Assembly (NCBI GenBank): GCA_937967465.1
Contig: CALBSW010000017.1
Location: forward strand, 1-18,730
Direction: 5' to 3'
DNA length: 18,730 nt
Origin: an uncultured Flavobacteriales bacterium
GTDB taxonomy: Bacteria; Bacteroidota; Bacteroidia; Flavobacteriales_D; Sanyastnellaceae
In this document: positions 8,001-14,078 of the stretch, one piece after another
Layout of the letters: each line of letters starts with the position of its first letter
Numbering within the stretch: the first letter of the stretch is position 1
The notes under the pieces: model-generated
Database searches by the model: none
What the model was told of the DNA's origin: nothing
What the model saw: only the letters and a program-made list of their open reading frames with translations
Program-made: the position numbers and the translations under genes

Positions 8001-8145
8001 TGTCGTGGGTGGGGTGATTCCCCGCGAGGATTACGATGCCCTGTACGCTGCAGGAGCGACGGCCATTTTTGGACCGGGTTCTCCTGTGGTGCAGTCTGCA
8101 GATGAGATCCTGGACCTCCTCTTGGAGGCCTACGGAGCAGGGTGA
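5083..8145 (+). CDS. mutB: Methylmalonyl-CoA mutase, MutA-like barrel fused to a complete MutB chain
   Basis: A 1020-residue cytosolic enzyme that should interconvert (R)-methylmalonyl-CoA and succinyl-CoA with adenosylcobalamin. Residues about 360-770 are a MutB catalytic barrel: PFLRGPYASMYAQRPWTIRQY, then SVSMTMNGAVLPV, GTIQNDILKEFMVRNTFIYP, SISISGYHMQEAGAT and QSLHTNSLDEAIALPT. Y386, R504 and H541 match Y89, R207 and H244 of the Propionibacterium enzyme as I remember them, all with the same offset of 297. Residues about 889-1015 are the B12 domain with DGHDRG, H901 being the expected cobalt ligand. Residues 1-330 resemble a shortened non-catalytic MutA barrel (HTELDGGEIRVPAYH near 30-44, then EALEGGA-like and RLSTRAVAGVLSGFDAVAVEDP segments) and lack a MutA B12-like domain. 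It is not IcmF: there is no GTPase P-loop, and the B12 domain is C-terminal. It stops ten bases before the convergent fmt stop. Confidence 0.93.
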   Translation: MNTGFSPQGHWQQWTQMVADAAKGGPGQTHTELDGGEIRVPAYHPFRVVRSVRPKSPKPWQLTAILHDPSEVMPALEGGAEAMQWWGCAHPDAWWKDVIREYVDIEMVDRTCPDSVDLPAHGGVTRSGWRTELLDAHLAQMATGGAARLRAVRLSDVGLQSWSRGARLGLLLRGVRGVLPALEGHADRLVVSLTMDDDPVVGLAMAEAWKRLLGDVVDGGSWPRLEARCAVPEGTESGRDHLIRLSTRAVAGVLSGFDAVAVEDPTHGGVTPDIQHGEKWARNVLHLLREESGMRHPDALVSPLIDALADALCEAAHRYDAAFGDTPTAQLIQEGPEGWSIDPVLRSTPESGSGEGLEAHGAGVAPFLRGPYASMYAQRPWTIRQYAGFSTAEKSNAFYRANLAAGQKGLSVAFDLATHRGYDSDHPRVSGDVGKAGVAIDSVEDMKLLFDGIPLDRMSVSMTMNGAVLPVMAFYIVAAEEQGVPAEALTGTIQNDILKEFMVRNTFIYPPAPSMRIISDIFAYTAAHMPRFNSISISGYHMQEAGATAELELAYTIANGLAYVRAGIAAGLDVDRFAPRLSFFWGIGMDLLEEVAKLRAGRVLWAKYMSQFEPQNPKSLMLRTHCQTSGWTLTEQDPINNVARTTIEALAAVWGGTQSLHTNSLDEAIALPTEDTARIARNTQLILQKEAGTTRWVDPLGGDPTVAAKTESLIQRAEAILQEMEAAGGMPKAIEQGLPMQGIETAAAEKQSRIDGGQDRIVGLNLFPGSAPDNLEVLKVEHEEVLKGQTERLELLKRRRDATQVAMALEGVEEAAKNGGNLLEAAVNAARVRCTLGEISDAMERAFGRHQPVVRPVRGIFQKNLGDREEFKSAVEKARTFAQSQGRQPRILVAKMGQDGHDRGAKVIASAFADLGFDVDLGSLFQTPEEVARQAVENDVHVVGVSTLAAGHLVLIPALVDALTKLGREDMLVVVGGVIPREDYDALYAAGATAIFGPGSPVVQSADEILDLLLEAYGAG

Positions 8146-8169
8146 CGGTGCGGGCTCAGTGCCCGTCCG
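8146..8169. terminator. Possible shared hairpin between mutase and fmt
   Basis: CGGGC (8151-8155) and GCCCG (8161-8165) pair around a five-base loop, and flanking ACGG and CCGT can extend the stem across a small internal bulge. It covers the ends of both convergent genes. There is no T-run on either strand, so a terminator role is only suggested. Confidence 0.25.
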
Positions 8170-9127
8170 TTCCAAGGGACGCGATGGGGTAGCGATACCC
8201 CCGCAAGACGTCAGGCACATCCATGAATGGTTTGCCTGCCAACTGTACCCGACGCAGTCGGACGGGCTGTCCTTGGGTGCCGACCCACCACGTTTCTCCC
8301 TCGATGTGACAGTCTCCTGGAGCCAGTCCTCCTGGAGCGGATTCCCCGGATTCTGAAACCAAGGCGCCATCGAGTTTGAGGGTGGCGCCATTCAGGGTGG
8401 TCCAAGCCCCGGGGAAGGGGGTCATGCCGCGAATGAAGTCGGCCACCTCTCGGTCGGATTGTCTCCAGTCCACACGGCCATCCTGTCGGAACAGTTTCGG
8501 CGCAGGCCGTTCAGCTCCCGTCAGCAAGGCGCTTTGCGGAACGCCGTCCAACGGTGTATCGGACAGCGCATCGGCGGTGTCGACCATCAAGCCAGCTCCT
8601 TCCACCATGAGCTGCTGATAGACGTCGCCAGCAGTGGCCTCAGGGCCCACGGGGATGGCCCTTTGCAGGAGAATGGCACCGGTGTCGATGTCGGCTGTGA
8701 TGAAGAAGGACGTCACGCCTGTCTTGGACACCCCGGCTTTGACGGCATGCTGAATGGGTGCGGCCCCACGGAAGTCAGGGAGCAGGCTGCCGTGAACGTT
8801 GACCGTGCCGATGCGCGGACGCGACCAGACCATTTCCGGGAGCATCCGGAAGGCCACCACGGCATAGAGGTCGGCATCCCACCGGTCGAGCGTGGCCAGA
8901 AAGTCGGAAGCACGGAGTTTCTCGGGTTGGGCCAAAGGAAGGCCCAATTCCAACGCGGCCACTTTGACCCGGGAGGGCTGGAGCCGTTGGCCCCGTCCGG
9001 CAGGACGATCCGGTGCGGTCACCACGCCCACGACTTCGTGCTCCGACGCTGCCAAGGCGCGCAAGCTGGCCTCTGCGAAATCGGGCGTGCCGAAAAAGAC
9101 AATGCGAAGGGGAGGGTGGGTTCTCAC
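8156..9127 (-). CDS. fmt: Methionyl-tRNA formyltransferase
   Basis: A 323-residue enzyme that formylates the amino group of initiator Met-tRNA from 10-formyl-tetrahydrofolate. The N-terminus LRIVFFGTPDFAEASL (7-22), then VVTAPDRPAGRGQRLQPSRVK and the formyl-transfer core VNVHGSLLPDFRGAAPIQ (109-126), is diagnostic. N110, H112 and D148 (in DIDTG) are the expected catalytic trio, with the spacing I recall for the E. coli enzyme. The C-terminal tRNA-contacting domain (DFIRGMTPFPGAWTTLNGATLKL onward) is complete. The frame stays open far upstream through the MATE gene, but the family N-terminus sets the start; the best codon is GTG at 9127, giving normal length. It lies 29 bases after the MATE stop and is the last gene of the trmH-MATE-fmt run. 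Confidence 0.95.
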   Translation of the reverse strand: MRTHPPLRIVFFGTPDFAEASLRALAASEHEVVGVVTAPDRPAGRGQRLQPSRVKVAALELGLPLAQPEKLRASDFLATLDRWDADLYAVVAFRMLPEMVWSRPRIGTVNVHGSLLPDFRGAAPIQHAVKAGVSKTGVTSFFITADIDTGAILLQRAIPVGPEATAGDVYQQLMVEGAGLMVDTADALSDTPLDGVPQSALLTGAERPAPKLFRQDGRVDWRQSDREVADFIRGMTPFPGAWTTLNGATLKLDGALVSESGESAPGGLAPGDCHIEGETWWVGTQGQPVRLRRVQLAGKPFMDVPDVLRGYRYPIASLGTDGH

Positions 9128-9133
9128 GCGCCG

Positions 9134-9141
9134 CGAAGGTA
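9134..9141 (-). promoter_or_regulatory. Putative -7 element of fmt
   Basis: The minus strand reads TACCTTCG, then six bases, then the GTG start of fmt. It belongs to the same TAnnTTCG series as the elements of csaA and the aminotransferase gene, with slightly longer spacing. It may give fmt its own transcript within the run. Confidence 0.35.
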
Positions 9142-9156
9142 GCGTTCTGAAGCAGG

Positions 9157-10485
9157 TCAGAGGGCCTTGGATCGCCAATCCCAACGGGACAGGAACAACG
9201 AGGCGCCCAATCCCATCAGACCGAAATACACGAGCTCCACAAGCCAGATTCGCCAGACCGGCTGGGGGTCGATCAGGGTCAGTTGCACGGTCACGGCCGT
9301 ATAGGCCACCAAGGCAATCAGCTCGATGACCAGCGCGGGACGGGTGTGCCCGCTCCCTTGCACGGTGCTCAGGAGCACCGAACTGCCACTGTACATCCAC
9401 ATGGCGATGAAGATGATGGGCAGGGTCTTGGCAGCGGCATCCAAACCGACAGGGTCGTCGAAGAAGGGGGCAGCAAGCCAGGACGGGTAGAGCAGTCCGC
9501 CATGGGCGAGGAGGGTGATGCCGCAGAAATTGACCACCCAGAGACGGAACATCACGGTGCCGAGTTCGCGCTGACGTCCTGCCCCGAGCAACGTGCTGAT
9601 GTAGGTCCGGGTGGTCTGCTGAATGCCTTGGGACACCACGAAGGCCAACATGAAGAAGTTCCGTGCGATGTGACTCACCTTCAGCTCGAGGACACCCACC
9701 TGTTCGACAAAGAAGAAGAACATGCTCCATGTCCCGAGCGTCAAGGTGAGCTGGAGAATCATGGGCAGGGCCAATCGCACCCAATGGCCCCATTCGGACA
9801 TCGTCATCAACAAGGCGGAGCGGAGTTCACGGCCATGCTGCCGAATGACATGTCCGATGAGAATCAACAGCCCGGCGCATTCCGCTGTGAGGCTGGCAAA
9901 GGCAGCGCCCCGGGCTCCGAGTGCGGGCCACCCCGGGGCGGTGTTCATCAGGACGAAGTCGCCGATGATGTTGACGGACCCCGTGGTGATCATGGCCCAC
10001 ATCAGCACTTTGGATCGTGCCGTGCCCATGAAGAAGGCATTGCACATGAGCAGCATGAAGGAGGGCAGCAGGCCCCACTTTCGAATGCCGAGAAAGTCGT
10101 CAAATACCGCCGCTGTGGCGGCATCGCGGAAGATGGAGGAGAAACCGGCAGACAGGACCCCGGAGAGGATGCCGATGAGGACGAGGCCGGCAACTGCAGC
10201 TGTCAGCAAGCCCGACCGAAGTATGCGCAGGGTCTCAGACGGGTTGGATTCCCCCATGCGCCGCGCGATGAGGATTTGGCCCGTGTTGGCGAAGCCCGCG
10301 CCGACCATGCCGAGCGTGATGTAGAAGATGCCCGCATTTCCTGCGCCATTCAGCGCCACATCCGAGGTGCGGCTCAGAAACAAATTGTCGGTCAGGACGA
10401 CCATAAATTGCACGAATGTGCCTGCCGAGATGGGCAAGGCGAGTTGAAGGATGGACCGGTAGTCCGTGCCGATGTCCTGGTTCAT
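9157..10485 (-). CDS. MATE family efflux transporter
   Basis: A 442-residue inner-membrane protein with about twelve hydrophobic segments in two similar halves. The start ILQLALPISAGTFVQFMVVLTDNLFLSR has the MATE N-terminal pattern (helix 1 with a conserved proline, then a helix with D/N-x-x-F/L). The second half begins WVRLALPMILQLTLTLGTWSMFFFF (about 225-249), the equivalent of helix 7. QTTRTYISTLLGAGR (about 290-304) matches the family's G-x-G-R region after helix 8. These proteins export cationic drugs or metabolites in exchange for Na+ or H+. The substrate cannot be predicted. The ATG overlaps the trmH stop by four bases (ATGA), which implies translational coupling. The family is common in Bacteroidota. 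Confidence 0.9.
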   Translation of the reverse strand: MNQDIGTDYRSILQLALPISAGTFVQFMVVLTDNLFLSRTSDVALNGAGNAGIFYITLGMVGAGFANTGQILIARRMGESNPSETLRILRSGLLTAAVAGLVLIGILSGVLSAGFSSIFRDAATAAVFDDFLGIRKWGLLPSFMLLMCNAFFMGTARSKVLMWAMITTGSVNIIGDFVLMNTAPGWPALGARGAAFASLTAECAGLLILIGHVIRQHGRELRSALLMTMSEWGHWVRLALPMILQLTLTLGTWSMFFFFVEQVGVLELKVSHIARNFFMLAFVVSQGIQQTTRTYISTLLGAGRQRELGTVMFRLWVVNFCGITLLAHGGLLYPSWLAAPFFDDPVGLDAAAKTLPIIFIAMWMYSGSSVLLSTVQGSGHTRPALVIELIALVAYTAVTVQLTLIDPQPVWRIWLVELVYFGLMGLGASLFLSRWDWRSKAL

Positions 10486-11156
10486 CGGATGGAATCAGGG
10501 CGTTCGCCCCGGCGCAATCGGTCCAGAAGTCCCGGTGCGTCTTTCACGGTGCGTGCCGCCCAATCGCCCAGAATGCGGGCATGCTCCGATTCGGGAATGC
10601 GCCAGTCGAGATCCGCACTTTGCCGCACACGTCGCGTGACCGTTTGCAAGGTCAAGGCCGCGGCCACGGAAATGTTAAAGCTCTCGGTGAACCCGTACAT
10701 GGGAATGCGGACAAAATGGTCCGCTTCGGCCCGCGCAGCATCCGTGATGCCTGGGCCTTCCGAGCCGAAGACCAAGGCCACAGGCCGGTCCAGAGGCAGC
10801 GCTTCGGGTGTGGTGTCGTCGGTGTGGGGGGTGGTGCAACAAATGGCATACCCCCGGGCTTTCAAATCGCGCAGGGCGTGGGTGGTGTCCGTGTGGCGCT
10901 CGATGTCCAGCCACTTGGCGGCCCCTTTGGACACACCAGGGGACAAGCGGTAGGGGTTGTTGACCTCGATGATGTGGGCACTTTGAATGCCGAAGCCGTC
11001 ACAGCTGCGGAGGACGGCGGAGATGTTGTGGGGGTCGAACAAGTCTTCCGTCACGGCGGTGACCCAATGGGTACGCTCTGCCAGCACCTCGGCAAAACGC
11101 GCTTTGCGCGCATCCGTCAGAAACGGGGAGAGAAGAGAATAGCGGTCGTCCGACAC
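10482..11156 (-). CDS. trmH: TrmH-type tRNA (guanosine-2'-O)-methyltransferase (SpoU family)
   Basis: A 224-residue SPOUT-fold RNA methyltransferase. Motif 1 is DPHNISAVLRSCDGFG (41-56) with N44 and R50. Motif 2 is ALVFGSEGPGI (127-137) with E133. Motif 3 is IPMYGFTESFNISVAAAL (151-168) with N161. These form the trefoil-knot SAM site and catalytic set. The length and the C-terminal extension beyond motif 3 resemble TrmH, which methylates the ribose of G18 in tRNA, rather than the longer RlmB. A related rRNA target is still possible. The start is GTG at 11156, supported by TTTCTTTG four bases upstream. It heads a run with the MATE gene and fmt. Confidence 0.88.
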   Translation of the reverse strand: MSDDRYSLLSPFLTDARKARFAEVLAERTHWVTAVTEDLFDPHNISAVLRSCDGFGIQSAHIIEVNNPYRLSPGVSKGAAKWLDIERHTDTTHALRDLKARGYAICCTTPHTDDTTPEALPLDRPVALVFGSEGPGITDAARAEADHFVRIPMYGFTESFNISVAAALTLQTVTRRVRQSADLDWRIPESEHARILGDWAARTVKDAPGLLDRLRRGERPDSIR

Positions 11157-11160
11157 AGTG

Positions 11161-11168
11161 CAAAGAAA
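11161..11168 (-). promoter_or_regulatory. Putative -7 element of trmH, inside the hup terminator T-tract
   Basis: The minus strand reads TTTCTTTG, then four bases and the GTG of trmH. It differs from TAnnTTTG at one position. The same bases are the T-rich tail of the hup terminator hairpin. Confidence 0.4.
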
Positions 11169-11200
11169 ATCCCCGGACCGCCAATGGCCGCCCGGGGATT
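11161..11200 (-). terminator. Rho-independent terminator of hup
   Basis: On the minus strand AATCCCCGG (11200-11192) pairs with CCGGGGATT (11176-11168), a perfect nine-base stem with a 15-base loop that contains a small inner pairing. It is followed by TTTTCTTTG. It begins 20 bases after the hup stop. Confidence 0.8.
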
Positions 11201-11220
11201 CGTTCCAAAGAACTGAAGGA

Positions 11221-11493
11221 TTACTTGACCTTCGCGTTCAGCTCAGCACCTGGCTTGAACTTCACCACGTTCTTCGCTGCGATGGTGATCTCCTTGCCGG
11301 TCTGCGGGTTGCGACCCTTGCGGGCTTCGCGGTGCGTCACGGAGAAAGAGCCAAAGCCAACGAGGGCAACACGGTCACCTGCCTTGAGGGCACCGCTGGT
11401 GGCGTCGATGAAAGCGTCGAGGGCGCGGCCGGCGTCGGCCTTGCTGATGCCAGCACCTTCGGCCATGGCATCACGGAGTTCTGATTTGTTCAT
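11221..11493 (-). CDS. hup: HU/IHF family DNA-binding protein
   Basis: A 90-residue nucleoid protein of typical HU length. It starts MNKSELRDAMAEGAGISKADAGRALDAFID (two helices), continues with the dimer-core strand RVALVGFGSFSV (41-52), then the DNA-binding arm ARKGRNPQTGKEITI (57-71) carrying the classical signature, and ends with FKPGAELNAKVK. HU binds and bends DNA as a dimer with little sequence preference. The gene stands alone between a divergent thioesterase gene and its own terminator, so it is probably monocistronic. Its leader would be about 25-28 bases if the candidate element at 11522-11529 is used, longer than for its neighbours. Confidence 0.96.
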   Translation of the reverse strand: MNKSELRDAMAEGAGISKADAGRALDAFIDATSGALKAGDRVALVGFGSFSVTHREARKGRNPQTGKEITIAAKNVVKFKPGAELNAKVK

Positions 11494-11521
11494 GTGTTCT
11501 TGTATTGGGTTGTGAACGTCT

Positions 11522-11529
11522 GCAATGTA
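11522..11529 (-). promoter_or_regulatory. Candidate -7 element of hup
   Basis: The minus strand reads TACATTGC, 28 bases before the hup ATG. It shares the TAnnTTGC form with elements of the amylase and SprB-repeat genes. No clear -33 TTG is visible. Confidence 0.3.
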
Positions 11530-11674
11530 TGGGCTTCACCCCGCGGTTCACGCGGCTTTCCGGACGTTTTTCTGCATTTTGTGAAAAAAGCGGGGTCAAT
11601 TATGGAAAAACCCGGGAATCCAGCAATGGCGCGGGTTGTCAGGCGATGGTCGACCTTTGTTGCGGATTCACGTC

Positions 11675-12142
11675 ATGAACACCTCCACCAACCCCCTCGA
11701 CGCCCCCTTTGAGGCGATGGGCCCCATCATCGATTTCGAAGTCGGCTTGCGCTACAGCGACCTCGACACGTTCGGACACGTCAACAACGCGCGCTACTTC
11801 TCTTTTCTCGAGGAGGCCCGCATCGCGTGGTTCGAGGCGTGCGTCCCTGAGCGGTGGGACTTCCGCAAGCACGGGGTATTGGTGGCCCGCAATGAAATGG
11901 ACTACCTCAAGCCTGTCAACCCGGGTGACCGACTGCTCATCCGGCTCGGCGCGTCCGGGATGGGCAATTCGAGCATCCACATCCGTTATGAGGGCATCGT
12001 TCTGCCCGGGGGAAAGGAAGAGGGCGCGATGCTGGCGTTCCGGGCAGCCACCACGCTGGTCAGTTGGGACACCGAAGCCGGCAAGGTCTGTCGGGTGCAC
12101 GAGGATTGGCGCAAGGCCATCACCGGGGAGGGGTCACTCTGA
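11675..12142 (+). CDS. Acyl-CoA thioesterase, hotdog (4HBT/YbgC-like) family
   Basis: A 155-residue protein with the 4-hydroxybenzoyl-CoA thioesterase signature at residues 25-50: LRYSDLDTFGHVNNARYFSFLEEAR. D31 is the likely catalytic acid of this clade and HVNN (35-38) is the diagnostic turn that begins the long hot helix. The remaining strands (VARNEMDYLKPVNPGDRLLIRL, SSIHIRYEGIV, ATTLVSWD) complete one hotdog fold. Such enzymes hydrolyse acyl-CoA or related thioesters in the cytosol as dimers or tetramers; the substrate is not predictable. A TTG 13 codons upstream is possible, but the ATG at 11675 gives a normal N-terminus. GACCTTTG at 11652-11659 could be its -7 element. The last nine bases overlap the end of the convergent amylase gene. 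Confidence 0.88.
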   Translation: MNTSTNPLDAPFEAMGPIIDFEVGLRYSDLDTFGHVNNARYFSFLEEARIAWFEACVPERWDFRKHGVLVARNEMDYLKPVNPGDRLLIRLGASGMGNSSIHIRYEGIVLPGGKEEGAMLAFRAATTLVSWDTEAGKVCRVHEDWRKAITGEGSL

Positions 12143-14038
12143 CCCCAGCAGGTACACCTGAAAGTGCCACGGGTCGAGGGTCAAGGCCTCTCCCCAAGAC
12201 AACTGTTCCGGTCCATCCCCTGAAGACCCCAGAGCCGAACGGAGAATCGATGCGCCGTGTTGCAAGGGGGCGAGTTGTGCCCAATCGACCTTGGCTGCCT
12301 CATCGGAGGCATTGGTCAGCACGAGCAAATGCGCTGTGCCATCGCTCCGCATGAAGTGGTATTGACCTTGGCGCGGAATCAAATGGGACATGGGGGAGGC
12401 AAAAGCCGCGCGATGGGTCCTTCTGGCCTGCCCCAGGGCAGACGTGAACGACCAGAGGGTGCGCTCCTGTGGTGTGCGTTCATCCGCTTGGAAAGCACTG
12501 CGTTCATCTTCGGCCCAGCCGCCCGGAAAATCGTCCCGGACCAAGCCGTCGGGTGCTGCAAAGCCGTCCATGCCCAACTCCGTTCCATAATAGAGGCACG
12601 GAAGTCCGCGGGTCATCATGACCAGGCCAATGCCGTAGCGGGCCCGGTCGGCATCGCCTGCCACACTGAACCACCGGTCCGTGTCGTGGTTGTCGACAAA
12701 CGTGACCAGCCGATTGGGGTCGGGGTAGACACCGTCCTGCCCCAGCATGCCATGCACCCGTGTGATGCCGGTTCGCCAGGAAGGGTCTTCTCCGATGGCA
12801 TCGCGCAAGGCGAAGTGAAGCTGGAAGTCCTTGACGCTTTCCAAGTGGCTGTCCGAGGTGGACAGTTGGCTGCCCGAGAGGTATTGACTTTGCGCTGCAG
12901 GACTCGAGACCCAGCACTCACCAAACATATATAGGTCGGGATGCTGGGCGAGGATGCGCTCCGCGAATTCGGCCATGAAGGCTTGATCGCTGTATGGGTA
13001 TGTGTCGATCCGGAACCCATCCACGCCGGCCTCTGCAATCCACCAGAGTGCATTCTGAACCAGCAGGTCGGCGAGAAGAGGGTCTTCATCCGGTGCGAGG
13101 TCGGGCATTTGGCGGACGAACCAGCCTCGGTTGAATTGATCCACTTCCTCCTGCACCGCGTGGGGATCCGTCATCACGTTGCAGTTGTAGTTCGTCAAAG
13201 TGAATTCAGGCCATTGGTGCAGCCAGCTGCTGTCGGGCAAGGACCGAACCATCCAGTGGTTGTGCCCCCAGTGGTTGAAAATGACATCCTGAATCACCCG
13301 GATGTCCTGCTGATGGCAGGCGGCGACCATGTCTCGGTAGGCCGCATTGCCACCGAGCCTCGGATCGACTTGGTAATGGTCAGTGACGGCATAGCCGTGG
13401 TAGCTCGCCTTGGGTTGGTCGTTGAGCAGGACGGGGTTCAGCCACACGGCATCGATTCCCAGCGCATCCAGGTAGTCCACGTGTTGTGCGATGCCCTGCA
13501 GGTCGCCACCGTGCCGGGCATACATCTCGGAGCGGTCCACGCCCTGCTCCCGCAACCCATCCACCGTGTCATTGGACGGCTCGCCATTGGCGAAGCGATC
13601 GGGCATGATGAGATACATCGTCGATCCCGATTCGACGCCTTGGCCACCCTTGGGAATGCCGTCTGCGTCGTGGATGGGGAAGGAGAGGAAGGTGGTCTTG
13701 CCCTTTGCTGCAGTCAGGGCAAGCGAGTGGGTGCCCGCAGGGCAATCGGATTCCACGCGCATCCGTACAAAGAGGTAGTCGTCATGCTGGCGCCGTTCAG
13801 TGCCGAGTACGGTCAATCCGGGCTCCTCGATGGAGACGGAGCACTCCGCCAGCTGGGGCCCGTGGAGGACCAGGACAAACTCCCGCTCGGTGCCGCCATT
13901 CCACCAATGGGGTGGCTCCATCTTCTGGATGACCGGCCCGCTGGGCTGCGCCAGCGAAGTATGGGGCATGCACCACGTGGTCAGGAGCAATCCAAGGACC
14001 ACGGTCAACAAGTACTGGGTCGAGCGATTGAGGTTCAT
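12134..14038 (-). CDS. GH13 alpha-amylase family enzyme, cyclomaltodextrinase/neopullulanase-like, exported
   Basis: A 634-residue glycoside hydrolase. Residues 1-31 form a signal peptide ending near SLA-Q; there is no lipobox and no T9SS tail, so the enzyme is probably periplasmic. Residues about 33-123 form an N-terminal immunoglobulin-like domain with the PPHWWNGG motif of cyclomaltodextrinase/neopullulanase types. The barrel contains YLIMPDRFANG (142-152), DVIFNHWGHNH (251-261), GFRIDTYPY with nucleophile D345, MFGECWV with acid E374, and FVDNHDTDRW with D452. A C-terminal beta domain ends the chain. The expected role is hydrolysis of alpha-1,4 (perhaps alpha-1,6) glucans or cyclodextrins. 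It is divergent across 40 bases from a gene for a starch-binding-like secreted protein, which suggests shared regulation. No SusC/SusD genes are next to it. Confidence 0.92.
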   Translation of the reverse strand: MNLNRSTQYLLTVVLGLLLTTWCMPHTSLAQPSGPVIQKMEPPHWWNGGTEREFVLVLHGPQLAECSVSIEEPGLTVLGTERRQHDDYLFVRMRVESDCPAGTHSLALTAAKGKTTFLSFPIHDADGIPKGGQGVESGSTMYLIMPDRFANGEPSNDTVDGLREQGVDRSEMYARHGGDLQGIAQHVDYLDALGIDAVWLNPVLLNDQPKASYHGYAVTDHYQVDPRLGGNAAYRDMVAACHQQDIRVIQDVIFNHWGHNHWMVRSLPDSSWLHQWPEFTLTNYNCNVMTDPHAVQEEVDQFNRGWFVRQMPDLAPDEDPLLADLLVQNALWWIAEAGVDGFRIDTYPYSDQAFMAEFAERILAQHPDLYMFGECWVSSPAAQSQYLSGSQLSTSDSHLESVKDFQLHFALRDAIGEDPSWRTGITRVHGMLGQDGVYPDPNRLVTFVDNHDTDRWFSVAGDADRARYGIGLVMMTRGLPCLYYGTELGMDGFAAPDGLVRDDFPGGWAEDERSAFQADERTPQERTLWSFTSALGQARRTHRAAFASPMSHLIPRQGQYHFMRSDGTAHLLVLTNASDEAAKVDWAQLAPLQHGASILRSALGSSGDGPEQLSWGEALTLDPWHFQVYLLGSE

Positions 14039-14042
14039 GGTT

Positions 14043-14050
14043 GCAAGCTA
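14043..14050 (-). promoter_or_regulatory. Putative -7 element of the amylase gene
   Basis: The minus strand reads TAGCTTGC, then four bases, then the amylase ATG at 14038. It is part of the recurrent series with 4-base spacing. Its outer bases overlap the element proposed for the divergent gene. Confidence 0.4.
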
Positions 14051-14056
14051 ATTTCG
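14049..14056 (+). promoter_or_regulatory. Candidate -7 element of the starch-binding-like repeat gene
   Basis: The plus strand reads TAATTTCG, one change from TAnnTTTG, and a TTG lies 18 bases upstream at 14028-14030. Transcription would start near 14062, inside the palindrome that follows, giving a leader of roughly 16 bases. Confidence 0.4.
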
Positions 14057-14075
14057 TCGTGTATCAATTACACGA
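14057..14075. promoter_or_regulatory. Palindrome in the amylase/repeat-protein divergent region, possible operator
   Basis: TCGTGTA (14057-14063) and TACACGA (14069-14075) are perfect inverse complements around TCAAT. The palindrome lies between the two start codons, abuts the plus-strand -7 candidate and ends three bases before the ATG at 14079. The size and symmetry fit a dimeric repressor site; a leader hairpin is the alternative. Confidence 0.4.
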
Positions 14076-14078
14076 TTC

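Noticed and set aside
5083..8145. Identification of the mutase as IcmF (fused isobutyryl-CoA mutase)
   Set aside because: IcmF has an N-terminal B12 domain and a GTPase with a P-loop; here B12 binding is C-terminal and no P-loop is seen.
9128..9793. Possible N-terminal extension of fmt upstream of 9127
   Set aside because: The frame is open, but it lies inside the MATE gene and lacks protein-like character; the formyltransferase N-terminus starts at about 9127.
9283..10953. A 556-codon plus-strand open frame across the MATE and trmH genes
   Set aside because: Both minus-strand genes show full family motifs, and the plus frame is low-complexity His/Gln/Gly-rich sequence.
11558..11600. AT-rich stretch with runs of T and A between hup and the thioesterase gene
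   Set aside because: Considered as an UP-element, terminator or small RNA; no stem, no clear -7/-33 pair and no conserved RNA motif could be supported.
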